Source: SIG440 sp045586925 (lineage in GTDB: Bacteria; Bacillota; Clostridia; Monoglobales; Monoglobaceae). Taken from it: a DNA stretch of 64,000 nucleotides. Location of the stretch: contig JAZNBG010000042.1 in NCBI GenBank assembly GCA_045586925.1, forward strand, positions 1 to 64,000. The letters run 5' to 3'. Position numbers and translations under genes: made by a program. Positions 1 through 8,085 of this stretch are shown piece by piece. The number at the start of each line of letters is the position of its first letter. Position 1 is the first letter of the stretch. The notes below the pieces were generated by a model. That model saw only the letters and a program-made list of their open reading frames with translations. It ran no database searches and was not told where the DNA came from.

Positions 1-376
1 TACCAACAACGCCCATCATATCGGGAGTTGCAACAACAACATCAAAATCAAACCAGTTTTCTGACTGGATTTTCTGAACAAGGTCTTCAGCACCAACAAA
101 GTCTGCACCTGCAGCCTTGGCTTCGTCAGCCTTGCCTTCACTAGCGTAAACAAGAACCTTAACCTCTTTACCTGGTCCGGTCGGGAGAACTACCGCACCT
201 CTAACCTGCTGGTCAGCGTGACGTGAGTCAACACCCAGTTTAACGTGTATCTCAACAGTTTCGTCAAACTTAGCCTTAGCTGTCTGGCAAACCAGTTCTA
301 AAGCTTCAGCAGTGTCATAGAACTTGCCTTTTTCAATAAGCTTAACGCTGTCTTGATATTTCTTACCTTTCTTCAT
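1..376 (-). CDS. rplA: Ribosomal protein L1 (N-terminal part, cut by window edge)
   Basis: Reads leftward out of the window, so only about 125 N-terminal residues are visible. They open MKKGKKYQDSVKLIEKGKFY and run through the conserved segment VEIHVKLGVDSRHADQQVRG of domain I. L1 forms the mobile L1 stalk on 23S rRNA. In many bacteria it also represses its own mRNA by binding near rplK or rplA. The ATG follows an AGGAGG with about 10 nt spacing and lies 83 nt after the rplK stop, so it is the last visible gene of rpmG-secE-nusG-rplK-rplA. Confidence 0.96.
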   Translation of the reverse strand, partial: MKKGKKYQDSVKLIEKGKFYDTAEALELVCQTAKAKFDETVEIHVKLGVDSRHADQQVRGAVVLPTGPGKEVKVLVYASEGKADEAKAAGADFVGAEDLVQKIQSENWFDFDVVVATPDMMGVVG

Positions 377-459
377 TTATTCATTTCCTCCTAATGTGGT
401 TCAGCAGAATATATTTATTTATATTCCTCCCACTAATTTCAATTGACTAATCTATTAAA

Positions 460-885
460 TTAGTCTTCTACGGTAACGCCCATAGATCTTGCTGTGCCCG
501 CAATCATTGACATTGCAGCTTCAACTGATGCTGCGTTAAGGTCGGGCATCTTCTGCTCTGCAATCGCCTGAAGGTCAGCCTTTGAAAGCTGAGCAACCTT
601 TGTCTTGTTCGGAACGCCACTACCGCTCTGAATTTTGCAAGCCTTTTTAATAAGAACTGCAGCCGGCGGAGTTTTTGTAATGAACGAGAAAGATCTGTCC
701 TGGTAAACAGTGATAACAACAGGGATAACAAGACCTGCATCCTTTGCTGTTTTTTCATTGAACTGCTTACAGAAGTCCATAATGTTTACACCATGCTGAC
801 CAAGCGCCGGACCAACCGGAGGAGCCGGTGTAGCCTTGCCTGCCTCAATCTGTAATTTGATGTAACCTGTAATTTTTTGCGCCAT
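460..885 (-). CDS. rplK: Ribosomal protein L11
   Basis: 141 residues, the normal L11 length. The N-terminal domain shows the proline-rich GKATPAPPVGPALGQHGVNI segment bound by thiostrepton-type drugs and by release and elongation factors. The C-terminal domain (about 70-141) binds the GTPase-associated centre of 23S rRNA and ends SMGVTVED. The start follows a GGGAGGTG ribosome binding site. It lies between nusG and rplA, as in most bacteria. The 122-nt gap to nusG holds small hairpins (separate entry). Confidence 0.97.
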   Translation of the reverse strand: MAQKITGYIKLQIEAGKATPAPPVGPALGQHGVNIMDFCKQFNEKTAKDAGLVIPVVITVYQDRSFSFITKTPPAAVLIKKACKIQSGSGVPNKTKVAQLSKADLQAIAEQKMPDLNAASVEAAMSMIAGTARSMGVTVED

Positions 886-922
886 TCTAATGACACCTCC
901 CTTTCACAAACGTGGTAATATC

Positions 923-992
923 GGGAACGGAGCTTTTCTCCGCCCCTCCCACCTACCCGCATTGCGGATATATATAAACGGCATTTTGCCGT
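923..992 (-). promoter_or_regulatory. Three small hairpins in the nusG-rplK gap
   Basis: In the 122 nt between nusG and rplK three inverted repeats sit side by side. They are CGGAG/CTCCG (928-932 with 938-942), CCGC/GCGG (957-960 with 964-967) and ACGGC/GCCGT (978-982 with 988-992). The last is followed in transcript direction by TTTATATATAT and could be a weak terminator. Autoregulation of the L11-L1 unit by L1 is known in other bacteria. Whether any of these is an L1 site is inference. Confidence 0.4.
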
Positions 993-1007
993 GTGGGAAA
1001 CTAATTT

Positions 1008-1529
1008 TTAGCTTAATGCTTCTACCTGATTGAACTCAAGTTCAACATCGGTATCTCTGCCGAACATTGAAATCTTGGCTTTGATTTTCTGTTTGTCCAT
1101 AACGATGGCTGTAATAACGCCAACAAAGCCTTCAAGCGGCCCGTATTTAACACGGATATTGTCACCAACGTCAAAACCAACAGTGATTGTTTTCTTCTCA
1201 AGACCGATGGCAGCAATTTCCTCATCGGTAAGGGGAACAGGCTTGGAGCCCGGCCCTACAAAGCCCGTAACACCACGGCAGTTGCGAACAACATACCAGC
1301 TTTCGTCGGTCATAATCATTTTGATAATAACATAACCGGGGAAAACCTTGCGCATAACGGTCTTCTTTTTGTCGTCCTTAATTTCGACAACTTCTTCCAT
1401 GGGAACGCTGATTTCCTGTATTACGTCTTGCATATTGCGATTTTCAATGGTTTTTTCAATATCGGCTTTTACCTTGTTTTCATAACCTGAGTAGGTGTGA
1501 GCAACATACCATTTTGCCTCTTTAGACAT
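1008..1529 (-). CDS. nusG: Transcription elongation/antitermination factor NusG
   Basis: 173 residues. The N-terminal NGN domain (about 5-110) opens AKWYVAHTYSGYENKVK and contains PGYVIIKM. The C-terminal KOW domain (about 120-173) contains VGDNIRVKYGPLEGFVGVI. NusG binds RNA polymerase at the clamp and links it to Rho or the ribosome. The start follows AAAGGAG. It sits 28 nt after secE, the usual secE-nusG pairing. The length matches NusG rather than a LoaP-type paralogue. Confidence 0.97.
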   Translation of the reverse strand: MSKEAKWYVAHTYSGYENKVKADIEKTIENRNMQDVIQEISVPMEEVVEIKDDKKKTVMRKVFPGYVIIKMIMTDESWYVVRNCRGVTGFVGPGSKPVPLTDEEIAAIGLEKKTITVGFDVGDNIRVKYGPLEGFVGVITAIVMDKQKIKAKISMFGRDTDVELEFNQVEALS

Positions 1530-1557
1530 AATTTACGTAACGCTCCTTTCACTCCTG

Positions 1558-1764
1558 TTATCTGTTGATTAATGCAGCCATTCCTAAACCGAACAGCCAG
1601 TCCAGAATCCAGATTATTGCACCGATAACCAAAACGAAAATAAGTACAATCAAGGTATTGGTTCTAATCTTTTTGAATGAGGGCCATACAACTCTTTTGA
1701 GTTCTGCCTTCATATCAATGAACCAATCTTTGATTCTTGCGAATACATTTGGTTTCTTTTCCAT
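1558..1764 (-). CDS. secE: Preprotein translocase subunit SecE
   Basis: 68 residues, the short single-span Gram-positive form. A basic, amphipathic N-terminal part (FARIKDWFIDMKAELKRVVW) carries the conserved KxELKRVxWP signature. One hydrophobic segment follows (about 36-60). SecE clamps the SecY channel in the membrane. It lies between rpmG and nusG, as expected. Confidence 0.96.
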   Translation of the reverse strand: MEKKPNVFARIKDWFIDMKAELKRVVWPSFKKIRTNTLIVLIFVLVIGAIIWILDWLFGLGMAALINR

Positions 1765-1791
1765 TTCAATTTACCTCTTACTTTCGTAAAA

Positions 1792-1941
1792 TTACTTTGT
1801 TTCCTTATGCAGTGTGTGCTTCTTGCAGAATCTGCAGTACTTGTTCATCTCAAGTCTGTCAGGATCGTTTTTCTTGTTCTTCATAGTGTCATAGTTTCTC
1901 TGCTTACATTCTGTGCAAGCCAATGTGATTTTTACTCTCAT
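1792..1941 (-). CDS. rpmG: Ribosomal protein L33 (zinc form)
   Basis: 49 residues from the ATG at 1941 (MRVKITLACTECKQRNYDTM), chosen because AAGGGTG lies just upstream. The in-frame extension to 1983 has no ribosome binding site. Two CxxC pairs (CTEC and CRFC) make this the zinc-ribbon version of L33. It is the first gene of the rpmG-secE-nusG-rplK-rplA operon, about 110 nt after a strong promoter. Confidence 0.95.
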   Translation of the reverse strand: MRVKITLACTECKQRNYDTMKNKKNDPDRLEMNKYCRFCKKHTLHKETK

Positions 1942-2057
1942 CTTTTTCACCCTTTCTGTATAACCCATCGGAAGACTTATCATCTGCCGAATTTTTTACC
2001 ATATAACTTTTGCGTTTTTTCACAACACAAATAAAGCCCCTTTTCAGAGGTAGGTAT

Positions 2058-2086
2058 ATATTATCATAATTTTCAAGCCTTGTCAA
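2058..2086 (-). promoter_or_regulatory. Sigma-A-type promoter of the rpmG-secE-nusG-rplK-rplA operon
   Basis: On the minus strand a perfect -35 TTGACA (2081-2086) is followed after 17 nt by TAATAT (2058-2063). Transcription would start near 2050 and leave a leader of about 110 nt before rpmG. No other comparable site lies in the gap between rpmG and the divergent transporter gene. Confidence 0.8.
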
Positions 2087-2195
2087 TGGTTTTTTATAAT
2101 TTTTTTGTGCTAAAAGAATATTTTCCACGATGTCCACAATATATTGTAGAAACAGAATATTATCTTCCACAATCTTTCGAAAGGACAGAATTATA

Positions 2196-3203
2196 ATGAA
2201 GGAAGTCATCAATATCTCAGCCGTATTTATCGGTCTTGTTATCGGTGCAGGATTTGCCTCAGGCAGAGAAATTTTTGAATATTTCAACATCCCTTCTCAA
2301 TCAGATTTTACCGGAATTGTCATTGCTACAATCAGCTTTGGAGCTATTTGTTACATTACGATGCAGTTAGCCCAAAAACACCGGTGTTCTGACTTTGACA
2401 GTCTGATTGGCTTACTTTCAGGTCGGTTTTCATCGCTTGTTCGGATATTTATATTTTCATATATGTTCTGCGGATTTTTTATAATGATGTCCGCTTGCGG
2501 AGTTCTGGCAGAAGAAACGTTTGACGTTTCGCCCCGGTACGGGATATGGCTCCTTGCCCTTGTGTGTTTTTGCGTTTTTTCATTTGATATAAAAGGTCTG
2601 GTGGCTTTTAACACCATTTTAGTGCCAATAATGGTTGCAGGAATGGTTTTCATTTGCCTTTCGTCACTGTTTCAGCCTTTGCCTGCATTTGCACTATTCG
2701 GCAAGATTAAAACCAATCCCCTCATTTCTGCCCTTTGCTATGTCAGTTATAACACAATAACAGCCGGAGCCGTACTTGTTCCTCTGTCTGCCACAGCAAG
2801 TAAAAAGCAACTGATTTGCGCATCAGCGGTCAGCGGCGGGGTTCTTGGGGTGCTGATTTTTGTCGGCTGGCTTACAATGAATATCTTTTTTGACCATCTG
2901 TTGTATTCTGAAATGCCCCTTTTGGAGCTTGCCACCGATAATGGAAAATTTACCACCTATATATACACACTTGTGCTTTTTATGGCACTTTGTACCACTG
3001 CCGTATCTCAGGGTTTTGGGATTCTGTCCAAATTCAAATTCACAAAGGCTTCTTATCGTATTTTGGCTGCGGCGATGCTTTGTCTGCTCGCGGTTCCCTT
3101 TGCCGGGTTTGGGTTTTCTGCCCTTGTATCCCATCTGTACTCCACTTTTGGATATGCAGGCCTTATATGGACAGGAATTCTGATATGGAAATTTCTTAAA
3201 TAG
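2196..3203 (+). CDS. YkvI-like integral membrane transporter
   Basis: 335 residues from the ATG at 2196, which follows GAAAGGA with good spacing. In-frame starts further upstream lack such a site. About ten hydrophobic spans are visible. The first holds FIGLVIGAGFASGREIFEYF, the unwound helix-1 signature (GxGFASGxE) of the YkvI/COG3949 branch of the LeuT-fold superfamily. A substrate has not been established for the family as far as I know; amino acids or related compounds are likely. It is the only rightward gene within the ribosomal region and is divergent from rpmG. Confidence 0.85.
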   Translation: MKEVINISAVFIGLVIGAGFASGREIFEYFNIPSQSDFTGIVIATISFGAICYITMQLAQKHRCSDFDSLIGLLSGRFSSLVRIFIFSYMFCGFFIMMSACGVLAEETFDVSPRYGIWLLALVCFCVFSFDIKGLVAFNTILVPIMVAGMVFICLSSLFQPLPAFALFGKIKTNPLISALCYVSYNTITAGAVLVPLSATASKKQLICASAVSGGVLGVLIFVGWLTMNIFFDHLLYSEMPLLELATDNGKFTTYIYTLVLFMALCTTAVSQGFGILSKFKFTKASYRILAAAMLCLLAVPFAGFGFSALVSHLYSTFGYAGLIWTGILIWKFLK

Positions 3204-3213
3204 TTGCTGTTGT

Positions 3214-3244
3214 AAAAGGACTGCCCTTATCCGAGCAGTCCTTT
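3214..3244. terminator. Bidirectional terminator between convergent genes
   Basis: AAAGGACTGC (3215-3224) pairs with GCAGTCCTTT (3235-3244) around a 10-nt loop. It lies between the stop of the rightward transporter (3203) and that of the leftward phosphatase (3252). On the minus strand the stem runs into TTTTACAAC. Confidence 0.75.
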
Positions 3245-3251
3245 ATGCTGT

Positions 3252-3905
3252 TTAATTTTTTGCAAACTCCGCAATTTCCATAGGTTCAGATATTATTTTA
3301 TCTGCACCAGCATTACGAAGTTCGTCTTCGTCACGGAATCCCCAGAGAACACCTATTGAATACAGCCCTGCATTCTTTGCTGTTTCGATATCTGTTGCGG
3401 TGTCTCCGATGTAAATACATTCTGCCCTTGCAACACCAAACTCTTCTACTATTTCAAAGACAGATTCAGGGTCGGGCTTTAACGCCTTGCCTTCTCTTGC
3501 GCCAAGACACAAGTCGATGAGTCCTTTTTCAAAAAGTTCGTCCGCAACCTTTTTGGCAGTAATATCATCCTTATTTGAAAGAATTGCCGTTTTAACCCCG
3601 GCATCCTTTAACGCTTTCAGCATAGGAACAATTCCATCATAGGCACGGGTGAGATACATAAAATCATTATCATATTTATTCATATACCATTTATGTATTT
3701 CATCTATATTATCAGGCTCAGACTCACGGAATTTGAGCATTCTTTCAATTAGAACACGAGAGCCATTGCCTACCAGCTTTTTATAATTTTCTGTGGGTAT
3801 TGGCTCTATGCCAAAATTTTCGAGGGTTGTGTTTCCAAAATACGCAATGGTATCAATTGTATTTACCAATGTACCATCCATATCAAAAATACAAAGTTTA
3901 ACCAT
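3252..3905 (-). CDS. HAD-superfamily hydrolase, phosphoglycolate-phosphatase-like
   Basis: 217 residues from the ATG at 3905, chosen because AGAGAGG precedes it by 7 nt. Motif I is FDMDGTL near the start (nucleophile and acid/base aspartates). Motif II is in AILSNKDD and motif IV is GDTATDIETAKNAG. The helical cap lies between motifs I and II. Such enzymes remove phosphate from small molecules such as 2-phosphoglycolate. The exact substrate cannot be read from the sequence. It lies just past the terminator behind rplQ. Confidence 0.88.
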   Translation of the reverse strand: MVKLCIFDMDGTLVNTIDTIAYFGNTTLENFGIEPIPTENYKKLVGNGSRVLIERMLKFRESEPDNIDEIHKWYMNKYDNDFMYLTRAYDGIVPMLKALKDAGVKTAILSNKDDITAKKVADELFEKGLIDLCLGAREGKALKPDPESVFEIVEEFGVARAECIYIGDTATDIETAKNAGLYSIGVLWGFRDEDELRNAGADKIISEPMEIAEFAKN

Positions 3906-3929
3906 AGGGAACCTCTCTATAATTTTACA

Positions 3930-3961
3930 GAATAAATGGCGGCTCATAATGAGAGCCGCCA
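3930..3961 (-). terminator. Terminator of the S10-spc-alpha superoperon
   Basis: TGGCGGCTC (3937-3945) and GAGCCGCCA (3953-3961) form a perfect 9-bp GC-rich stem with a 7-nt loop, 16 nt after the rplQ stop. On the minus strand it is followed by TTTATTCTG. It closes the ribosomal protein operon. The HAD gene beyond may depend on read-through. Confidence 0.85.
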
Positions 3962-3977
3962 CTGTTTTGCAATTATT

Positions 3978-4319
3978 TTATACAAGCTCCAGAATTGAAA
4001 TCTCAGCTGCGTCGCCGCGTCTGGGACCAACCTTCATAATTCTTGTATAACCACCGTTACGCTCAGCATACTTAGGAGCAATTTCTGCAAACAGCTTTGT
4101 CACAACGTCTTCCTTGGTGATAAACGCAAGAGCCTGACGTCTTGTGTGAAGAGTGTTCTTTTTGCCGAGTGTAATCATTTTTTCTGCCAGCTTCTGAACT
4201 TCCTTAGCTCTGGTAGTTGTTGTTTCAATTCTACCTGCTTCGAGGAATGAAGTTGTCATACTTCTTAACATTGCTATTCTTTGATCAGTGGGTCTTCCCA
4301 ACTTTCTCTGGTGTGCCAT
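3978..4319 (-). CDS. rplQ: Ribosomal protein L17
   Basis: 113 residues from the ATG at 4319 (MAHQRKLGRPTDQRIAMLRS), preceded by AGAGGTGA. An in-frame extension upstream is not supported. The signature for L17, the polypeptide-exit-tunnel rim protein, continues through TTTTRAKEVQKLAEKMITLG to RRGDAAEISILELV. Last gene of the alpha operon, after rpoA. Confidence 0.97.
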   Translation of the reverse strand: MAHQRKLGRPTDQRIAMLRSMTTSFLEAGRIETTTTRAKEVQKLAEKMITLGKKNTLHTRRQALAFITKEDVVTKLFAEIAPKYAERNGGYTRIMKVGPRRGDAAEISILELV

Positions 4320-4373
4320 ACTATCACCTCTTTCAATAAAATGCTTCAACTAAAGGTGTAAACCTTCAGGAAA

Positions 4374-5324
4374 TTAATCTTCGTTTGTTGTAAGCGCAAG
4401 TCCAAGGCTGTCAAGCTTTGCGATAACCTCTTCAAGCGATTTACGACCAAGGTTTCTTACCTTCATCATATCGTTTTCACTGCGGTTTGTCAAATCCTGA
4501 ACAGTATTGATGCCTGCACGCTTCAAACAGTTGTAAGAACGCACCGAAAGGTCAAGTTCTTCGATTGTTGTTTCTAAAACTTTTTCTTTCTTGCTTTCTT
4601 CCTTTTCAATCATTATTTCTGCATTCTTTGCACTTTCAGATAAATCTATGAAAAGATTTAAATGCTCGTTGAGTATCTTCGCACCCAAGCTTACTGCATC
4701 GGGGGGATTGATTGTTCCATCAGTCCAAACCTCAAGCACAAGCTTGTCATAGTCTGTAATCTGACCAACTCTGGTGTTGTCAACAGTATAATTCACCTTC
4801 ATAACAGGTGTATAAATTGAATCCACCGGAATTACACCGATAACAGGCTGAAGAAGCTGCTTGTTTCTGTCAGCAGAAACATAACCACGGCCTCTGTCAA
4901 TAACGATTTCCATAAACAACTTTGCATCCTCGTTGAGCTTTGCAATGTGTAAATCACCGTTAATAATTTCAACGTCTGAATCACACTTGATATCACGTGC
5001 GCAGATATCGCCTGCACCCTCGTGATTGATGTAAATTGTCTTGGGACCATCTGAATGAAGCTTAATTGCCAGCTTCTTTATGTTGAGGATAATCTCCGTA
5101 ACATCTTCTGCTACACCGGGAATTGTAGAAAATTCGTGCAAAATTCCGTCTATCTTAACAGAATTTACAGCCACACCCGGGAGAGATGACAGGAGAATTC
5201 TTCTGAGCGAATTACCCAAAGTTGTGCCGTATCCTCTTTCCAAAGGCTCAACAACAAATTTGCCGTAGCTATTGTCATCTGATACGTGAACACATTCAAC
5301 TCTTGGCTTTTCTATTTCTATCAT
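4374..5324 (-). CDS. rpoA: RNA polymerase alpha subunit
   Basis: 316 residues. The N-terminal assembly domain (about 1-230) includes GTTLGNSLRRILLSSLPG, the dimerisation and beta-binding region. A charged linker (EKEESKKEKVLETTIEEL) leads to the C-terminal domain (about 245-316). That domain holds the helix-hairpin-helix CLKRAGINTVQDLTNRSEND that contacts UP elements and activators. It sits between rpsD and rplQ, as usual. Confidence 0.98.
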   Translation of the reverse strand: MIEIEKPRVECVHVSDDNSYGKFVVEPLERGYGTTLGNSLRRILLSSLPGVAVNSVKIDGILHEFSTIPGVAEDVTEIILNIKKLAIKLHSDGPKTIYINHEGAGDICARDIKCDSDVEIINGDLHIAKLNEDAKLFMEIVIDRGRGYVSADRNKQLLQPVIGVIPVDSIYTPVMKVNYTVDNTRVGQITDYDKLVLEVWTDGTINPPDAVSLGAKILNEHLNLFIDLSESAKNAEIMIEKEESKKEKVLETTIEELDLSVRSYNCLKRAGINTVQDLTNRSENDMMKVRNLGRKSLEEVIAKLDSLGLALTTNED

Positions 5325-5493
5325 ATTTAGCCCTCCTACTCAATTTCTTTAACACAGGGATAACAGAAAATGCGTATCCCACAAGGTGAAACCTTGCTTC
5401 ACTTTCCGAACATATTTTTCTGTAATGTTCATCAGGGCTGTGCAAATTTTATGAACCTGCCACAAAATGCGGCATTTCTTTGGATACAGTTTA
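5325..5493 (-). other. Structured gap between rpsD and rpoA
   Basis: 169 nt without a gene. Inverted repeats: GGGATA/TATCCC (5357-5362 with 5375-5380), CAAGGT/ACCTTG (5382-5387 with 5391-5396) and GTTCAT/ATGAAC (5427-5432 with 5451-5456). No clear -35/-10 pair or T-rich terminator is seen. S4 represses its own mRNA in other bacteria, so an mRNA-binding role is possible but unproven. Confidence 0.4.
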
Positions 5494-6081
5494 TTATTTG
5501 CTGTAGAATTCGACGATGAGATGTTCTTCAACAGGATAATCGATATCGTCTCTTTCAGCCAAAGCAATAACTCTGCCTTCCATTGTATCCTTGTTCATAT
5601 CAAGCCACTTGGGAACAATAACATCCTGTCCCATTAAAGTAGTGAACTTAACGCTGCTGCGACTCTTTTCACGAACAGAAATTACATCGCCGGGCTTTAC
5701 CAAATAAGAAGGAATATTTACCTTTTTGCCATTAATCAAAAAGTGTGCATGAGATACAAGCTGTCTTGCTTCTCTTCTGGTATTTGCCAAACCAAGACGG
5801 AAGATAACATTGTCAAAACGTGACTCCAGAATCTGGAGAAGCATTTCACCTGTAATGCCATCCTTCTTGGTTGCATCAAGATAATATTTATGGAACTGCT
5901 TTTCGAGTACGCCATAGATAAATCTAAGTTTCTGTTTTTCATTTAACTGCTGGCCGTATTCGGATTTTTTTCTTCCGGCTTTAAGCGGATTTCTGTTTGA
6001 GCTTTTATGAACGCCCATAACACTTGGCTCAATTCCTAAAGCCCTGCATCTTTTCAATACGGGCTGCATATTTTTAGCCAT
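5494..6081 (-). CDS. rpsD: Ribosomal protein S4 (zinc-free form)
   Basis: 195 residues. The N-terminal part MAKNMQPVLKRCRALGIEPS lacks the four-cysteine zinc site of the C+ form. The S4 RNA-binding domain (about 85-150) contains LGLANTRREARQLVSHAHFL and VNIPSYLVKPGDVISVREKS. S4 nucleates 30S assembly on the 16S 5' domain. It is encoded between rpsK and rpoA, a position typical of clostridial alpha operons. Confidence 0.96.
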   Translation of the reverse strand: MAKNMQPVLKRCRALGIEPSVMGVHKSSNRNPLKAGRKKSEYGQQLNEKQKLRFIYGVLEKQFHKYYLDATKKDGITGEMLLQILESRFDNVIFRLGLANTRREARQLVSHAHFLINGKKVNIPSYLVKPGDVISVREKSRSSVKFTTLMGQDVIVPKWLDMNKDTMEGRVIALAERDDIDYPVEEHLIVEFYSK

Positions 6082-6115
6082 GCTTTTTACCTCCTTTTAA
6101 CGCATTCAGGAATAA

Positions 6116-6508
6116 TTACACTCTTCTTCTCTTGGGGGGTCTACAACCGTTGTGAGGAATTGGTGTAACATCCTTAATCATATTAACTTCAAGACCTGCA
6201 ACCTGGAGAGCACGAATAGCTGCTTCTCTACCGCTGCCAGGACCCTTTACGTATACTTCTACATATTTAAGACCGTGTTCCATTGCTGCCTTTGCAGCTG
6301 TTTCTGCTGCCATCTGTGCAGCAAAAGGAGTGCTCTTCTTTGAACCTCTGAAACCTAAACCACCTGCTGATGCCCATGAAATAGCGTTTCCTGCAACATC
6401 TGTGATGGTAACGATTGTATTGTTAAAGGTTGACTTGATATGAGCCGCACCACGTTCAATATTTTTCTTTTCTCTACGACGTCTGGTTTTCTTGACTGCC
6501 TTTGCCAT
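6116..6508 (-). CDS. rpsK: Ribosomal protein S11
   Basis: 130 residues from the ATG at 6508 (MAKAVKKTRRRREKKNIERG), preceded by AGGAGG. A GTG four codons upstream overlaps that site and is unlikely. Conserved blocks are IKSTFNNTIVTITD, KKSTPFAAQMAAE and KDVTPIPHNGCRPPKRRRV. S11 lines the mRNA exit on the 30S platform. Confidence 0.97.
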   Translation of the reverse strand: MAKAVKKTRRRREKKNIERGAAHIKSTFNNTIVTITDVAGNAISWASAGGLGFRGSKKSTPFAAQMAAETAAKAAMEHGLKYVEVYVKGPGSGREAAIRALQVAGLEVNMIKDVTPIPHNGCRPPKRRRV

Positions 6509-6579
6509 AGTAACTTTCACCTCCTGAATTTAACGGAGCCTATACGTTTGTCCGTAAAGACACAGTTTCAATACAAATA

Positions 6580-6945
6580 TTATTTCTTTTTATTAGCCAT
6601 AGTCTTTCTAGGGCCTTTTCTGGTTCTTGCGTTTGTCTTTGAACGCTGTCCTCTTACAGGAAGGTTTTTCCTGTGGCGAAGACCTCTGTAACAGTTGATT
6701 TCAATGAGACGCTTGATATCAAGAGCGATATCACGACGGAGATCACCTTCAACATTGTAATTGTCGATCTCTGCTCTAAGAGCTGAAACCTCGTCCTCTG
6801 ACAAATCACGAACTCTTGTGTCGGGATTTATGCCTGTAGCTGCCAAGATTTTCTTTGATGTGGAAAGACCTATACCGAAAATATAGGTAAGACCAATCTC
6901 AACTCTCTTCTCATTTGGTAAGTCAACACCTGCAATACGTGCCAT
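6580..6945 (-). CDS. rpsM: Ribosomal protein S13
   Basis: 121 residues from the ATG at 6945 (MARIAGVDLPNEKRVEIGLT), preceded by GGAGGTGAA. It contains the helix-two-turn-helix region TYIFGIGLSTSKKIL and the basic tail RGQRSKTNARTRKGPRKT that reaches the decoding area. S13 contacts the 50S head bridge. First gene after rpmJ. Confidence 0.97.
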   Translation of the reverse strand: MARIAGVDLPNEKRVEIGLTYIFGIGLSTSKKILAATGINPDTRVRDLSEDEVSALRAEIDNYNVEGDLRRDIALDIKRLIEINCYRGLRHRKNLPVRGQRSKTNARTRKGPRKTMANKKK

Positions 6946-7099
6946 ACTTTCATTCACCTCCGAATAATTTTTCTTTTTTGAAAAGTGTAATGCGGAGCAG
7001 AATTTCACTTATCACGAAGAGTTTCTTCGCTTTCATCAGCTTAAACTAATTGGCGAATAAGCCTGACTCTGCTCTCACAAGATTAATAATTTTTCACAA

Positions 7100-7213
7100 T
7101 TAGCCCTGTTTCTGTTTGTGACGGGGGTTTTCGCAAATAACCATAACCTTGCCTTTTCTTTTGATTACTTTGCACTTTTCACAAATAGGTTTAACTGAAG
7201 GTTGTACTTTCAT
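7100..7213 (-). CDS. rpmJ: Ribosomal protein L36
   Basis: A 37-codon gene reading MKVQPSVKPICEKCKVIKRK and ending NPRHKQKQG. The ligands Cys11, Cys14, Cys27 and His32 give the zinc-binding C+ form. The start follows AGGAGGTGAAGG. It sits in the standard infA-rpmJ-rpsM order and is the first gene after an internal promoter. Confidence 0.95.
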   Translation of the reverse strand: MKVQPSVKPICEKCKVIKRKGKVMVICENPRHKQKQG

Positions 7214-7371
7214 TTTTCCTTCACCTCCTAAAAAAGTTACGATAGCTTGTACTTGCGCACACAGCTAACCGAATTATTATATCACCAAATCCAGATTATG
7301 TCAAGCACCAAATTTGCCCAAGACTTATTTTGAATTATTTCCATAATTTTCACATCTTAAACAAGTCATTA

Positions 7372-7401
7372 ATTATGAAAATATTCCAAAAAAGATGTCA
7401 A
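7372..7401 (-). promoter_or_regulatory. Internal promoter ahead of rpmJ-rpsM-rpsK-rpsD-rpoA-rplQ
   Basis: In the 258-nt gap between infA and rpmJ, the minus strand has TTGACA (7396-7401), an 18-nt spacer and CATAAT (7372-7377). Transcription would start near 7365 and give a leader of about 150 nt. The gap also holds a GACGGA/TCCGTC hairpin near 7440-7456 just after infA. A separate promoter for the alpha operon is plausible. Confidence 0.6.
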
Positions 7402-7471
7402 CATAACCGAAAAGGCGGTATAAACCTGTTTGGTTCCTTTGACGGAAATCCGTCAGATGTAAATAATTATA

Positions 7472-7690
7472 TTATTTTGCTCTCCAAGTAATTCGACCCT
7501 TTGTCAAATCGTAAGGAGAAATCTCTACTGTAACCTTGTCACCGGGCAGAATTCTGATATAATGCATTCTAAGCTTACCCGAGATGTGTGCTAAGATTTT
7601 GTGTCCGTTTTCAAGTTCAACCTGAAACATTGCATTCGGCAGAGCCTCAAGGACTGTACCTTCAACCTCCAAAACATCTTCCTTTGCCAT
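7472..7690 (-). CDS. infA: Translation initiation factor IF-1
   Basis: 72 residues from the ATG at 7690 (MAKEDVLEVEGTVLEALPNA), preceded by GGGAGGTGAAAG. One OB-fold (S1-like) domain runs through GHKILAHISGKLRMHYIRIL to DLTKGRITWRAK. IF-1 occupies the A site during initiation. Usual position between the KOW protein and rpmJ. Confidence 0.97.
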   Translation of the reverse strand: MAKEDVLEVEGTVLEALPNAMFQVELENGHKILAHISGKLRMHYIRILPGDKVTVEISPYDLTKGRITWRAK

Positions 7691-7771
7691 ACTTTCACCT
7701 CCCACAGCATAAATAATATTGAATAAAGAATATCTATTCACTTTTTATTCTGTTTTTCTCAAAGCCTATGC

Positions 7772-8047
7772 CTACTCGCTGGCTTCCTCAAATTCTAAGA
7801 CAGCTCGTCTTAGCTCGGTGTTTGTTACCTTTACACCTTCTGCCAGCTTTCCGGCAACATATTCGCTTGTCGCGCCTGTGGCTTTTATGTGTTTCAGCTT
7901 TTTCTTTTTAGGTTTATCAACCTTGTGGTGGTCTCCGTCACAAATATAGGCATAATTCTCTTCGACTTCCATAACAATATAATGTTTGCCACTGTCTCTG
8001 CCCATCTTGGACAAAACTATATCACCCACATTAAATATTTCATCCAT
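7772..8047 (-). CDS. KOW-domain RNA-binding protein (L14e/L6e/L27e-like)
   Basis: 91 residues. The N-terminal half is a KOW fold (VGDIVLSKMGRDSGKHYIVM, then YICDGDHHKVDKPKKKKLKH). The tail is acidic (EFEEASE). This COG2163-type protein is common between map and infA in Clostridia. It resembles archaeal/eukaryotic L14e, but its cellular role is not well defined. Context suggests a ribosome- or translation-linked job. Confidence 0.85.
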   Translation of the reverse strand: MDEIFNVGDIVLSKMGRDSGKHYIVMEVEENYAYICDGDHHKVDKPKKKKLKHIKATGATSEYVAGKLAEGVKVTNTELRRAVLEFEEASE

Positions 8048-8085
8048 AAATTGTATACCTCATTATATGATTTACAAGTTATTTC

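Noticed and set aside
1904..2290. Minus-strand frame of 128 codons spanning rpmG and the transporter start
   Set aside because: It crosses the strong rpmG promoter and overlaps the real starts on both sides; no ribosome binding site.
7439..7456. Terminator after infA
   Set aside because: The GACGGA/TCCGTC hairpin is short and followed by AAAGG rather than a T run, so termination is not supported.
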